In this document: one piece after another, positions 18,476-27,178 of the stretch | Layout of the letters: each line of letters opens with the position of its first letter | Numbering within the stretch: the first letter of the stretch is position 1 | The notes under the pieces: model-generated | Seen by the model: only the letters and a program-made list of their open reading frames with translations | Told to the model about the DNA's origin: nothing | Database searches by the model: none | Position numbers and translations under genes: made by a program | Assembly (NCBI RefSeq): GCF_000298235.1 | Contig: NZ_BAHE01000011.1 | Location: forward strand, 62,001 to 126,000 | Origin: Gordonia namibiensis NBRC 108229 | Lineage (GTDB): Bacteria; Actinomycetota; Actinomycetes; Mycobacteriales; Mycobacteriaceae | DNA: 64,000 nt | Direction: 5' to 3'

Positions 18476-20538
18476 TCTGTACGAGGAGAGTGGGCGGGCC
18501 CGGCGATCGCCTCGCGCATGCGCTGCACCGATGCGATGAGTCGTCGGGCCTGCCGGCCCGGTGAGGAGTCGGCGGGCTCCGTCGCATGGACGGTGTTCTC
18601 GACCTTGACGTCTTTCGTCAGCTTCCCGATCGTCGACGCCGCGGCACCGCCGTGTTCGATCGACGACACGGTCGCGTCGGCGGCACCCCGGAGCTCGTCG
18701 ACGAGATCCTGTTCGCTCTCCGGGTCGACTCGGTCGGTGTCGGTGTTCCCGGTGTGGTCCGCGGGCCGTGCCAGACCGATCGCCGACCACGCGAGCCCCC
18801 TTGCCTCGCGTGTCGTCTCATGGAGGTGCGGCCGCAGACGACGCAGCATCGATCGGTGGAACCGACTGAGCGAGAACACCGCAGACGTCGCGGTGTCGAG
18901 CATCGCGGCCTCGGCCCCGTCGAGCACCCGGACGGCGGCCAGCGCCGCGTCCGAATCGACCTCCCCCGGCCGGTTCTCGCCTCTGCGCAGGGCGACGGAG
19001 GCCATGTCGACGAGGGCGTCGAAGTACGCCCGGAGCTTGGTGTCGAGGACGGGTGAGGTCGGCGTGCTCAAGATGAGGAAGGCCGCGGCCGCGCCGACCA
19101 GGGCACCGCACAGGGTCTCCTCGATGCGCCACTCGAGGACATGACGGTTCAGGACACCGAGCAGGTCGTAGCTGTTGGTGAGGACGATCGTGATGAACAG
19201 GATCGTCCAGGTGTAGGAGATCGCACCGAGATAGAAGGCGAAGAAGACCGCACAGACCACGATCACGTACTGCACGACGGGGTGTTCGCCGATGATCAGC
19301 ACCGCGGCGACGCCGATCACCAGCCCGACCGCGGTGCCCTGCACGCGTTTGACGGCCTTGGTGAGAATGGCTCCGCGCGTGGCCATTCCGTTGAAGACCA
19401 TGAATGCGCTGAGCACCGCCCAGTACCAGCGACTCGCCGAGATGAGCTCACCGACGGCGAGGGCCACCGAGCAGGCGACCATGACCTGGAGTGCGAATCG
19501 GGTGGTGTCGGGCCTCGGGGTCTTCGCCGGCGTCGAGGTCTTCCGGGTGGGTGCCGCCCCGGTCGACGTCGCAGGCGTGGTCGAGGTTCGGCGTCCGACG
19601 GCGATCGAGCGCAGATCGGCCGCGGCCGACACCGCGATACGCAACGTCTCGATGGTCGGGTCCGGTCCGACGAGCGCGCAGGACGCAGCGTCACCCGGCG
19701 ACCTCAGCGCAGTGCGAACCTGCGACACCGCCTGAGCGACGGCGGGATCCGCGCGGCGCTCGGCCACCCGGAAGGCGGCCTGTTCGCTCGACAGATGCAG
19801 CATCGAGACCCGGCGCGACAGGGTCGTGTCATCCAGATCCGTGTACTGCTCGGCGTCGTAGTTCTTCTGCCATCCGGCGACCGCGCTCGTCGCGGCCGAC
19901 AGTCGGGTCACCGCCGCCGCCACCCGCTGCGGCCCGGTCCCCGGTTCGCTCGCGACCCGGAGCAGATCGTCGGCGCAGACCTCCACACTCCGCAGGAGGC
20001 GCCTCAGTTCCTCACCCGGCCGGTCGGGGACCAGAACCAGGCGTACGAAGAGTGCGCTCGCCACGGCGATGACGACGAGGCCGCACAGCACCGGCAACGT
20101 GTGCAGGTCGGCCCCCATCACCACGGCGAAGAAGAAGGCGAAGAACCCGAAGAAGCCCAGTGCACTCCCCCGCGGCCCGTAACGCGTCGTCCAGGCGGCG
20201 AGACCGGCGATCGCGACGAAAGCGACCGCCCGCGCGGCCGGCCACGGATGCAACAGGCACGCGAGGAGCGCCGCCGCGAAGCCGGGGACGAGCAGCGCGA
20301 CGGTCGTGATGATCCGGGCCCGCGCGGTCGTGTCCTTGACCGCCCCGACCGTCGCCCACAGCGACAGGAAGCCGGCCGACAGTTCCGCCGCGACCGGGAT
20401 GCTCACCACCGATCGGATCGCGAGGACCACCAGTGCACCGATGGCCATCGCCGACGCACCGCGCGCGGCCTTCAGCAACCTCGCCGCACCCGGATCGTGC
20501 GTCGTCAGCAGTGCGGTCAGTGCGAAGGGCGGCGCCAT
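18454..20538 (-). CDS. FUSC-family inner-membrane protein (aromatic-acid exporter-like)
   Basis: 694 residues with two clusters of hydrophobic helices, about residues 25-160 and 350-475, separated by a cytoplasmic helical region. A long soluble C-terminus follows. This is the FUSC / YccS layout; such proteins are thought to export aromatic acids or similar compounds. WYWAVLSAFMVFNGMATRG marks the second FUSC block. I start at the ATG at 20538; the frame to 20643 overlaps the divergent gene's promoter. Its neighbours do not tell its substrate. Confidence 0.75.
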   Translation of the reverse strand: MAPPFALTALLTTHDPGAARLLKAARGASAMAIGALVVLAIRSVVSIPVAAELSAGFLSLWATVGAVKDTTARARIITTVALLVPGFAAALLACLLHPWPAARAVAFVAIAGLAAWTTRYGPRGSALGFFGFFAFFFAVVMGADLHTLPVLCGLVVIAVASALFVRLVLVPDRPGEELRRLLRSVEVCADDLLRVASEPGTGPQRVAAAVTRLSAATSAVAGWQKNYDAEQYTDLDDTTLSRRVSMLHLSSEQAAFRVAERRADPAVAQAVSQVRTALRSPGDAASCALVGPDPTIETLRIAVSAAADLRSIAVGRRTSTTPATSTGAAPTRKTSTPAKTPRPDTTRFALQVMVACSVALAVGELISASRWYWAVLSAFMVFNGMATRGAILTKAVKRVQGTAVGLVIGVAAVLIIGEHPVVQYVIVVCAVFFAFYLGAISYTWTILFITIVLTNSYDLLGVLNRHVLEWRIEETLCGALVGAAAAFLILSTPTSPVLDTKLRAYFDALVDMASVALRRGENRPGEVDSDAALAAVRVLDGAEAAMLDTATSAVFSLSRFHRSMLRRLRPHLHETTREARGLAWSAIGLARPADHTGNTDTDRVDPESEQDLVDELRGAADATVSSIEHGGAAASTIGKLTKDVKVENTVHATEPADSSPGRQARRLIASVQRMREAIAGPAHSPRTDEQLAGE

Positions 20539-20650
20539 GGGAGGAATCCTCTCATCGCCGAGGCGGATCGCAGGATGGCGGCGACGCATGTTCGTGCCAC
20601 CGACGGCGGGGTGCACGCGCCGCGCGTGATCCCGGTGCTTCAATCAGCGT

Positions 20651-21265
20651 GTGACAGCGACCTGGTGGATTCGTGTTCTCCGCATCGTCTTCGCGGCTCT
20701 CGGTGCCGCCGCCCTGATCTATCAGGTGGCGGTGCGATGGGGCGATGCCGACTTCTCGCTCGGGAACTTCTTCGGCTACTTCACGGTGCTCAGCAACATC
20801 GCCGCCGCGGTGGTGCTGCTCGTCGGCGGACTGCTCGCCCCCACCGGGCCGGTGTGGGAGTGGGTGCGCGGGGCGGTGACCACCTGCATGGTGATCACCG
20901 GCATCGTCTACGCACTGTTGCTCAGCGGGGTCGACGTGGACGTCACCTACAGCTGGGTGAACGACGTGCTCCACCGCATCATCCCGCTCGTGATGCTGGT
21001 GGACTGGGCTCTCGTGCGCGCCAAGCGGCTCCCCGAACGCAGTTGGCTGACCTGGCTGGCCATCCCGCTGGTCTACGGCATCTACTCGCTGATCCGCGGC
21101 CCCATCGTCGACTGGTACCCGTACCCGTTCCTCGACCCACGCGAGCAGGGTTATGTGTCGATGGCCATCTCGTTGGTGGTCGTGTTCGTAGGTATGACGC
21201 TCATGTCTTTCGGCGTCTACTGGGTCGGGACACGAGGACGGTCGAGGGACGTGACCCCGGCCTGA
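20651..21265 (+). CDS. Pr6Pr family membrane protein
   Basis: 204 residues with about six hydrophobic helices and the family-like FFGYFTVLSNI and the WYPYPFLDP loop. The start is GTG at 20651. It is divergent from the FUSC gene (112-base gap). Relatives resemble the eukaryotic FAR-17a/AIG1 group; the biochemical role here is unknown. Confidence 0.7.
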   Translation: MTATWWIRVLRIVFAALGAAALIYQVAVRWGDADFSLGNFFGYFTVLSNIAAAVVLLVGGLLAPTGPVWEWVRGAVTTCMVITGIVYALLLSGVDVDVTYSWVNDVLHRIIPLVMLVDWALVRAKRLPERSWLTWLAIPLVYGIYSLIRGPIVDWYPYPFLDPREQGYVSMAISLVVVFVGMTLMSFGVYWVGTRGRSRDVTPA

Positions 21266-21316
21266 TCGCCCCCCTCGCCGCCTGATCCGAAAGAATGCGA
21301 CGCACCCAGCTCTGCT

Positions 21317-21386
21317 GCCTGAGGTGCGAGTAGCGCAGCGAGGAGCCTCGAAGGCCTGGTGAGGCGACGCCCCGACTCTTCGAGTC
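21317..21386. repeat. Repeat-like sequence and hairpin at convergent gene ends
   Basis: The stretch 21317-21356 (CCTGAGGTGCGAGTAGCGCA and onward) looks like the GC-rich 'GAGGTGCGAG...CCTCGAAGG' intergenic repeats I recall from related actinomycetes. It is followed by a short GACTC/GAGTC hairpin at 21374-21386 that overlaps the TetR stop. It lies between the ends of two convergent genes and could aid termination. No second copy is in this window. Confidence 0.4.
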
Positions 21387-22029
21387 AGGCCGTCCCGTCC
21401 GCGCCCAATGCGACGGCTATCTGTTCGCACCACGTGTCGACGACCTGCGCACGACGCGCCGAATCGTCGGTCAGGGTGTCGGCCAGGCCGAGCCCGCGCG
21501 CGAAGTCGAGGGTCGCCTGCACGAGACGATGCCCCTTCTCGTCGGCCGGCGAGACCCCCATCGCCGACATTGTTCGCTGATGGGCCGCACGGGCGAACTT
21601 GGCCTCCAGCGGCAGGATCAGGGTGCGCAGAGCGGGGTCGGAGGCGGCGGCCGCCCACACCTGCAGCGCCGCCTTGAATTCCGTTCCGGTGTAGACCTCG
21701 ACCACGCGTTGCACGGCGGCCAGCACGCGCGCCGGGGTGATCTCCCCGTCGGATGCGGCCGCCGCCCCGAACTTGCTGTCCGCGGCCGTCGTGAGGTCGT
21801 CGAAGACCTGCTCGAGTGCCGCGGTGATGAGCGACTCCCGCGTCGGGAAGTGGTGCTGCGCCGCGCCTCGCGAGACGCCGGCGCGCTCGGCGACCGCGGC
21901 GACGGTGGCCGCCGCCCAGCCGTCCGCCGCGAGTGCGTCGATCGTCGCCCGCAACAGGCGTTCACGTGTCAGGCGTGAGCGTTCCTGCTGCGGTTCACGA
22001 CGATTCGACGACACTCGCGCGGACACCAT
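21385..22029 (-). CDS. TetR family regulator of the acyl-CoA dehydrogenase operon
   Basis: 214 residues from the ATG at 22029. The helix-turn-helix is AERAGVSRGAAQHHFPTRES near residues 48-67. It is the last gene of the TIGR03084-acd-acd-TetR operon, ten bases after the second dehydrogenase. The 18-bp palindrome before the operon is its likely site, so it probably represses its own operon until an acyl-CoA or similar ligand builds up. Confidence 0.85.
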   Translation of the reverse strand: MVSARVSSNRREPQQERSRLTRERLLRATIDALAADGWAAATVAAVAERAGVSRGAAQHHFPTRESLITAALEQVFDDLTTAADSKFGAAAASDGEITPARVLAAVQRVVEVYTGTEFKAALQVWAAAASDPALRTLILPLEAKFARAAHQRTMSAMGVSPADEKGHRLVQATLDFARGLGLADTLTDDSARRAQVVDTWCEQIAVALGADGTA

Positions 22030-22039
22030 CGGTGCTACC

Positions 22040-23212
22040 TCAGTACGACTTCGGGAGGCCGAGGCTGGCCTGCGCAACGAAGTTGAGGATCATCTCGCGG
22101 CTGACCGGTGCGACGCGGGCGATCCGGACGAGACTCAGCATCGGCGCGATGCCGTACTCGGAGGTCAACCCGTTGCCACCCATCGAGTGCACGGCCTGAT
22201 CGACGAGCTTCACCGCGGCCTCGGCGGCGGCGTACTTCGCCATGTTCGCCGGCTCGGCGGCACCCCAGTCGTCACCCGCGTCGTACATCGTCGCAGCCTT
22301 CTGCATCATGAGCTTGGCCATCTCGAGCTCGATCTTGCCCTGCGCCAACGGATGTGCGATGGCCTGGTGCGCGCCGATCGGCGCCTTCCACACCGTGCGC
22401 TCCTTGACGTACGACACCGCCTTGTCGAGCGCGAAGCGACCCATGCCGACGGCCGACGCCGCGGCCATGATCCGCTCCGGGTTCAGGCCGGCGAACAGCT
22501 GGCTGAGGGCCGCGTCCTCGTCGCCGACGAGCGCGTCGGCGGGCAGCCGGACGTCGTCGAGGAACAACTGGAACTGCTTCTCCGGGTTCTGCAGTTCCAT
22601 GTCGATCATGGTGTAGGAGAAGTTCTCCGCGTCGGTCGGCACGATGAAGAGCGCCGGCTTGAGCTTGCCGGTCTTGGCGTCTTCGGTGCGTGCCACGATC
22701 AGGACGGCCTGGGCCTGGTCGACGCCGGAGATGTAGACCTTCTGACCGGACAGCAGCCAGTCCGAACCGTCACGACGGGCGGTGGTGGTGATGTTGTGCG
22801 AGTTCGATCCGGCGTCGGGTTCGGTGATGCCGAACGCCATCGTGATCGAGCCGTCCGCGAGGCCCGGCAGCCAGCGCTGCTTCTGCTCGTCGGTGCCGAA
22901 ACGTGCGATCACATTGCCGCAGATGGCCGGCGAGACCACCAGCATCAGCAGGCCGGTGCCGGAGGCGGCGATCTCCTCCATGACGATCGCGAGCTCGTAC
23001 ATGCCCGCACCGCCGCCGCCGTACTCCTCCGGGAGGTTGACGCCGATGAAGCCGAGCTTGCCCGCCTCCTGCCAGAGCTCATCGGTCTTGCGTCCCTCGC
23101 GGGCGCAATCCCGGAAGTATTCCTGGCCGTACTTCGCGGCCAGACCGGCGACCGCGGAACGCAGCGCGGCGCGCTCCGGGGTCTCGACGAAGGGGTTCTC
23201 CAAGGCTGTCAT
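22040..23212 (-). CDS. Acyl-CoA dehydrogenase
   Basis: 390-residue FAD enzyme of the acyl-CoA dehydrogenase family: alpha,beta-oxidation of an acyl-CoA. Seen: AFGITEPDAGSNSHN, the signature SGQKVYISGVDQA, and the C-terminal HSMGGNGLTSEYG. The start is the ATG at 23212 with GAGGA upstream; the longer frame to 23458 is a read-through of the neighbour. It is paired with another dehydrogenase 47 bases upstream. Chain type is unknown; two such genes with a TetR suggest a branched or unusual acyl chain. Confidence 0.9.
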   Translation of the reverse strand: MTALENPFVETPERAALRSAVAGLAAKYGQEYFRDCAREGRKTDELWQEAGKLGFIGVNLPEEYGGGGAGMYELAIVMEEIAASGTGLLMLVVSPAICGNVIARFGTDEQKQRWLPGLADGSITMAFGITEPDAGSNSHNITTTARRDGSDWLLSGQKVYISGVDQAQAVLIVARTEDAKTGKLKPALFIVPTDAENFSYTMIDMELQNPEKQFQLFLDDVRLPADALVGDEDAALSQLFAGLNPERIMAAASAVGMGRFALDKAVSYVKERTVWKAPIGAHQAIAHPLAQGKIELEMAKLMMQKAATMYDAGDDWGAAEPANMAKYAAAEAAVKLVDQAVHSMGGNGLTSEYGIAPMLSLVRIARVAPVSREMILNFVAQASLGLPKSY

Positions 23213-23259
23213 CGCGTCTTTTCCTCTGTGTGGGTTCGGGTTCGGATGGGGGCGTCGAC

Positions 23260-24423
23260 TCAGGCGTGGAAGCCGAGTCGCTTGGCTGCCAGACCGTTGA
23301 GAATCTCGGTGGTGCCGCCGCCGATGCCGATGATGCGCATGTCGCGATACTGGCGTTCGACCTCGGTGCCGGTCATGTAACCGAGTCCACCGTGCAGCTG
23401 AACGGCCTTGTTGGCCACCCATTCTCCGGCCTCGACCGCGGTGTTCTTGGCGAAGCACACCTCGGCGATGAGGTCGTCGTGCGAGGTCACCTTCCGCTCC
23501 ACCACGGCGCGGGTGTAGACGCGGGCGATGTCGATACGACGCGCCATCTCGGTCAGGGTGTCCTGGACCGACTGACGCGCGATGATCGGCTTGCCGAAGG
23601 TCTCGCGATCACGGGCCCACTGCACGGTGAGGTCGAGGCATCGCTGGGCGCTGGCGTAGGCCTGGACGGCCAGACCCGAGCGTTCGGTCACGAAAGCCAT
23701 GGCGATCTGGGCGAATCCGGAGTTCTCCGGTCCGACGAGGTTCTTCACCGGGACGCGTGCGTCGACGAAGGACAGCTCCGCGGTGTCCGAGCAACGCCAG
23801 CCCATCTTGTCGAGCTTGCGGGTGACGGTGAATCCAGGGGTGTCCTTGTCGATGACGAGGAGGGAGACGCCACCGGCGCCCGGGCCGCCGGTACGGACGG
23901 CCGCGACGACGAAGTCGGCCCGAACGGCCGAGGTGATGTAGGTCTTCGAACCGTTGACGACGAAGAAGTCGCCGTCGCGCTCGGCCTTGGTGGTCAGATG
24001 GCCGACGTCGCTGCCGCCGCCGGGCTCGGTGATCGCGAGGGAGCCGATCTTCTCACCGGCGAGGGTCGGGCGGACCCAGCGATCGATCTGCTCCGGATCG
24101 CCGGCGGCGATCAGGTGCGGCAGGGCGATGCCGTGGGTGAACAGGCCGGAGAAGATGCCGCCGGCCGCACCGGCGTAGTGCAGTTCCTCGGCGAGGATCG
24201 TCGTATCGATGATGTCGCCGCCCGAACCGCCGACCTCCTCGGGGATCCCGAGGCCGAACAGGCCGAGCTTGGCGGCTTCGAGGTGAAGCGAACGCGGGAT
24301 CTCGCCGTCGCGCTCCCAGTCGTCCTGGAAGGGCAGGATGTGCTTCTCGACGAACTTGCGGACCATCGAACGCAGTTCGAGACGTTCCGGCGTGTCCCAG
24401 ACGTTGGGGCTGGCAATGGGCAC
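23260..24423 (-). CDS. Acyl-CoA dehydrogenase
   Basis: 387 residues from the GTG at 24423, with AAGGAG six bases upstream. Seen: SLAITEPGGGSDVGH, the substrate-loop VNGSKTYITSAVRAD and LHGGLGYMTGTEVE near the C-terminus. The MTG-E end is typical of fatty or branched acyl-CoA dehydrogenases. It precedes the second dehydrogenase in the operon; the two may form a heteromeric pair, as some actinobacterial FadE proteins do, but that is inferred. Confidence 0.9.
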   Translation of the reverse strand: MPIASPNVWDTPERLELRSMVRKFVEKHILPFQDDWERDGEIPRSLHLEAAKLGLFGLGIPEEVGGSGGDIIDTTILAEELHYAGAAGGIFSGLFTHGIALPHLIAAGDPEQIDRWVRPTLAGEKIGSLAITEPGGGSDVGHLTTKAERDGDFFVVNGSKTYITSAVRADFVVAAVRTGGPGAGGVSLLVIDKDTPGFTVTRKLDKMGWRCSDTAELSFVDARVPVKNLVGPENSGFAQIAMAFVTERSGLAVQAYASAQRCLDLTVQWARDRETFGKPIIARQSVQDTLTEMARRIDIARVYTRAVVERKVTSHDDLIAEVCFAKNTAVEAGEWVANKAVQLHGGLGYMTGTEVERQYRDMRIIGIGGGTTEILNGLAAKRLGFHA

Positions 24424-24491
24424 CCGAGGCTCCTTAGGTGATGTGACGGTGAGAGGTGGTGTTGAACGAGCAGAGGGTTCGACGCGAGGGT

Positions 24492-25295
24492 TCAGGCGCC
24501 ACGCGGTTCGCGGCCGGCTCCCGGAGGACCGGCGAAACACTGTGCGATGCCGGACCATTCGAGCGCGTCGTGGCCAACGAACTCCAGGTCGAGGTCGGCG
24601 ACGGCACGTCGCTGCGTGACGAGCTGGCAGAAGTCCAGTGCCGAGCCGCGCACGATGTTCGACGCGTCCTCGGGACCCCAGGTCCACAGCTCACCCGACG
24701 GCGAGGTCAGGGCGTAGTGGAACGGTTCGGCCGGCGGGACCTTGTTGTTGACGATGTAGGCGAAATCGCGTGTGCGCACGCCGATGTGCGCGACGTGGCG
24801 GATGCGGTCGCTGGGCAGCACCGTCACCCCGAGGGCGTCGGCGACGTCGAGACCGTGCGCCCACGTCTCCATCAGCCGCGCGGTCGCCATGGACGCCGCC
24901 GACATCGGCGGGCCGAACCACGGGATCTTCACACCCTGGGGCACTTCCCGGAGCGCGTCCGCCAGCTTCGTTCGAGCGAGCCGCCAGCCGGCGAGGATCT
25001 CCTCGACCGGCGCACCCGCTCCGGCCTCGGCGGCATCGTCGACGTAGGTCTCGGGGCTGTTCTGCAGGGCCTCGGTCACCAGCTCGGTGAAGCGATCGGG
25101 ATCGGTCGCCGCGATGGCGGCGACCTCGTCGGTCCACGCGAGGTGGGCGATCTGGTGGGCGATGGTCCACCCCGGGGCTGGTGTCGGCGTGGCCCATCCC
25201 GCGTCGTCGAGGTCGGCGACCAGCGCATCGAGCTGGTCGGACTCGGCTTCGAGGTCTGCCACGACGCCGTAAACGGCCGCTGCTCGATCGGTCAT
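24492..25295 (-). CDS. TIGR03084-type DinB-like metal-binding protein
   Basis: 267 residues. The DinB / maleylpyruvate-isomerase-like helical bundle is shown by the N-terminal metal-binding helix [15 protein letters not shown] (residues ~41-55) and by [14 protein letters not shown]. Relatives are metal-dependent thiol transferases or isomerases; this subgroup is uncharacterised but is often beside acyl-CoA dehydrogenases. It is the first gene of the operon that ends with the TetR gene. The ATG at 25295 is used. Confidence 0.8.
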   Translation of the reverse strand: MTDRAAAVYGVVADLEAESDQLDALVADLDDAGWATPTPAPGWTIAHQIAHLAWTDEVAAIAATDPDRFTELVTEALQNSPETYVDDAAEAGAGAPVEEILAGWRLARTKLADALREVPQGVKIPWFGPPMSAASMATARLMETWAHGLDVADALGVTVLPSDRIRHVAHIGVRTRDFAYIVNNKVPPAEPFHYALTSPSGELWTWGPEDASNIVRGSALDFCQLVTQRRAVADLDLEFVGHDALEWSGIAQCFAGPPGAGREPRGA

Positions 25296-25325
25296 GCGCC
25301 ATAGCGTCACACAGGACCGTAGAAG

Positions 25326-25343
25326 AATCAAGCGCGCTTGATT
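25326..25343. promoter_or_regulatory. Perfect 18-bp palindromic operator
   Basis: AATCAAGCGCGCTTGATT lies 31 bases before the TIGR03084 gene. A perfect palindrome of this size in front of an operon that ends in a TetR gene is a strong candidate for that TetR's site. It resembles the KstR2 motif (CAAG..CTTG) but has four rather than two bases between half-sites. Confidence 0.7.
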
Positions 25344-25376
25344 GTTTCTTTGGCGACGCACAGTGAACCGCCCCTG

Positions 25377-25480
25377 CGATCAACCCTCATAAGCGAGTCC
25401 GCCGACGATATGTCGGCGACTCCGCTACCGGGGGCAGATCCCAAGGGCGGTCATCAGGGTTGGTTATCGGAGCGGAGCAA
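25377..25480. repeat. Nested palindromic element, copy 1
   Basis: A core hairpin at 25395-25422 (GAGTC-CGCCGAC, GATAT loop, GTCGGCGACTC) lies inside an outer repeat (CGATCAACCCT near 25377 against AGGGTTGGTTATCG at 25457-25470). It follows the stop of the thioesterase gene and may end its transcript. The core CGACGATATGTCG and the GGTTATCGGxGCGGA edge recur at 43893-43985 (the core there reads as its complement). Confidence 0.65.
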
Positions 25481-25486
25481 CCGCCG

Positions 25487-26428
25487 TCAGTGGTAGTGAA
25501 CGTCCAGCGTGGCGCGGCTCAGCAGGACATCGTCGTATGAGGTCATGGTCGCCTCGAAGGAGGAGATCCGACGCCCGGTCTTGATCGGCGTCACCTCGAC
25601 GGTGACCTCGCTGCCGTCGACCGCCGGCGATCGGTAGAAGCCGATCGCCATGTCACCGATCGAGTACTCCTGCCCTGCCCCGGCGTGCAGGTGCCCGGCG
25701 AAGGACCCCGCCTGGCCGACGATCGTCGCGATGACGCCGCCGTGCATGGTGCCGAACATGTTGCCCATCCAGGGGTCGGTGGCGCTGCGGAACCGAATAC
25801 CGGCGTCGCGCTCGGTGGCCCCGTCGAGCACCTCGACCGTGCCGTTGAGCATCTCGACCAGCGGTCCGGGGTCCCGCTGCTTGGTGGCGATCTCCTCGAC
25901 CACCGCCCGCCCGGTCAGATCCGCGGGGATGGCGGCCGGGAGCGTCACGCCGTGGTCGTCATCGCAGCTGGGCATCGCCATCCCGATCTCGGCGGACGGA
26001 GTCTGACCCGTCAGGGCGCGCCCGACGCGAACATTGCGGGCGGTGCCCACACAACACAGTTGCCCTGCCCCGGAACGGATCTCGACGTATGTCGAGCCCC
26101 AGCCGTCGTCGTGCATCACCACCTCGGCACGCGCCGCGAGCAGGTCACCGATGTTCGCGCGACCGTGCGTCGACAACGACAACCGCGCCTGCAGCGTGGC
26201 GGCCGCCGGGTCGTCGTGGGTGCGATGGAACGGGATGCCGCCGCAGTGATCGAACAGAACGGCGAGCGCGGGCAGCTCGATCAGGCCGCGATGGTCGGCG
26301 AACTGCGAGCAGAGCAACTGAGCGGCGCGCACGCCCTTGCCCTCGACGGCGAGGTCGCCGAGATGGAAGGCGGACAGCGGGTCGTGTGGCCCCGGGTTCG
26401 ATGACTCGGCGTGATGCGGATCGCTCAT
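25487..26428 (-). CDS. Tandem-hotdog acyl-CoA thioesterase-like protein
   Basis: 313 residues. The C-terminal half is a PaaI-type hotdog domain: MGNMFGTMHGGVIATIVGQA with the HGG catalytic signature near residue 230. The N-terminal half looks like a second, degenerate hotdog domain (LPALAVLFDHCGGIPFHR). It would hydrolyse an acyl- or aryl-CoA. It is monocistronic: its promoter is shared with the divergent secreted-protein gene and its end is marked by the palindromic element. Confidence 0.75.
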   Translation of the reverse strand: MSDPHHAESSNPGPHDPLSAFHLGDLAVEGKGVRAAQLLCSQFADHRGLIELPALAVLFDHCGGIPFHRTHDDPAAATLQARLSLSTHGRANIGDLLAARAEVVMHDDGWGSTYVEIRSGAGQLCCVGTARNVRVGRALTGQTPSAEIGMAMPSCDDDHGVTLPAAIPADLTGRAVVEEIATKQRDPGPLVEMLNGTVEVLDGATERDAGIRFRSATDPWMGNMFGTMHGGVIATIVGQAGSFAGHLHAGAGQEYSIGDMAIGFYRSPAVDGSEVTVEVTPIKTGRRISSFEATMTSYDDVLLSRATLDVHYH

Positions 26429-26531
26429 ACGTCTTCTGTATCAGCAGAATGCCGCCGACCTCACCTTGAGGAGTCCAACATCACTCCCGTACGCTGTGGA
26501 TTCGAAGTGTCCAAAGTGACGGGAGATACAC

Positions 26532-26993
26532 ATGGGACGCAAGACCATTGCTGGACTCGGAGCCGTTGCGGCATTCGGTGCGATGACGCTGGGCGCTGCG
26601 ACCGCGCAGGCCGCCCCGGGTGAGCAGGCGCTGAGCGTTGAACAGGTCCCGAACACGGGCATCACCGTCGGCTCGAACGGCGTCAGCGGAGGCTTCCTCG
26701 CCTCGATCCTCGCATCCGCGACCGAACCGGGTGTCACCCAGGTCGCACTGAACACGACGCCAACCGAGGCCTGCGCGACCAACCTCAAGGACGCACGCGT
26801 CGGCATCAGCTGGACCAACAAGTCCACCGGCCAGTCCGGCAGCGACGTCTTCGACGCCTGCAGCGACGCACGCCCGTCGGACGGCGTGGCCCTCGCGACC
26901 GGCGCCGGCTCGATCGAGTTCACCACGACGATCATCGGCAAGAACGACCGCACGTTCACCGTCGTGCCCGGTAGCGGCTCGTTCAAGCGCTAG
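26532..26993 (+). CDS. Small secreted protein of unknown function
   Basis: 153 residues. A signal peptide is clear: MGRKT, a hydrophobic core, and cleavage after AQA near residue 27. The mature part is rich in Ser, Thr and Gly and has two Cys that could form one disulfide (in EACATN and FDACSD). No family recognised. A GGGAGA ribosome site precedes the ATG. Transcription ends at a UUCG-capped hairpin. Confidence 0.7.
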   Translation: MGRKTIAGLGAVAAFGAMTLGAATAQAAPGEQALSVEQVPNTGITVGSNGVSGGFLASILASATEPGVTQVALNTTPTEACATNLKDARVGISWTNKSTGQSGSDVFDACSDARPSDGVALATGAGSIEFTTTIIGKNDRTFTVVPGSGSFKR

Positions 26994-27013
26994 CAGCAGA
27001 CAGCAACACCCGT

Positions 27014-27045
27014 TCGGTCGGGGACGCTTCGGCGTCCCCGACCGA
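27014..27045 (+). terminator. UUCG-capped terminator of the secreted-protein gene
   Basis: A 14-bp stem with a TTCG loop (27014-27027 against 27032-27045) starts 20 bases past the stop and is followed by GTTGTTT. It is a near-textbook intrinsic terminator. Confidence 0.8.
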
Positions 27046-27153
27046 GTTGTTTCCGGGGACCCCGGCCGTGGTGCGCGAACGTCTCCGACGGTCACACCCA
27101 GGCGTCTCCGACGCGGCGCAGTAGACAATATTTCAGATCTGTACACGGACCTG

Positions 27154-27171
27154 GTGAACACGTTCTAGATT
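27154..27171 (+). promoter_or_regulatory. KstR-like operator overlapping a leaderless -10
   Basis: GTGAACACGTTCTA (27154-27167) differs by one base from the KstR consensus TnnAACnnGTTnnA. Its 13 bases GAACACGTTCTAG are identical to the two operators at 49.2 kb. TAGATT (27166-27171) lies seven bases before the ATG at 27179 and reads as a -10 for a leaderless mRNA. A repressor here would block that promoter directly. Confidence 0.6.
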
Positions 27172-27178
27172 TGGCCGC

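Noticed and set aside
15774-18587. 937-residue frame opposite the ALDH-ADH pair
   Set aside because: It spans two well-supported genes and a terminator on the other strand and has no family motif.
19141-21285. 714-residue plus-strand frame opposite FUSC
   Set aside because: Low-complexity Arg/Asp-rich shadow; the FUSC frame has real membrane helices.
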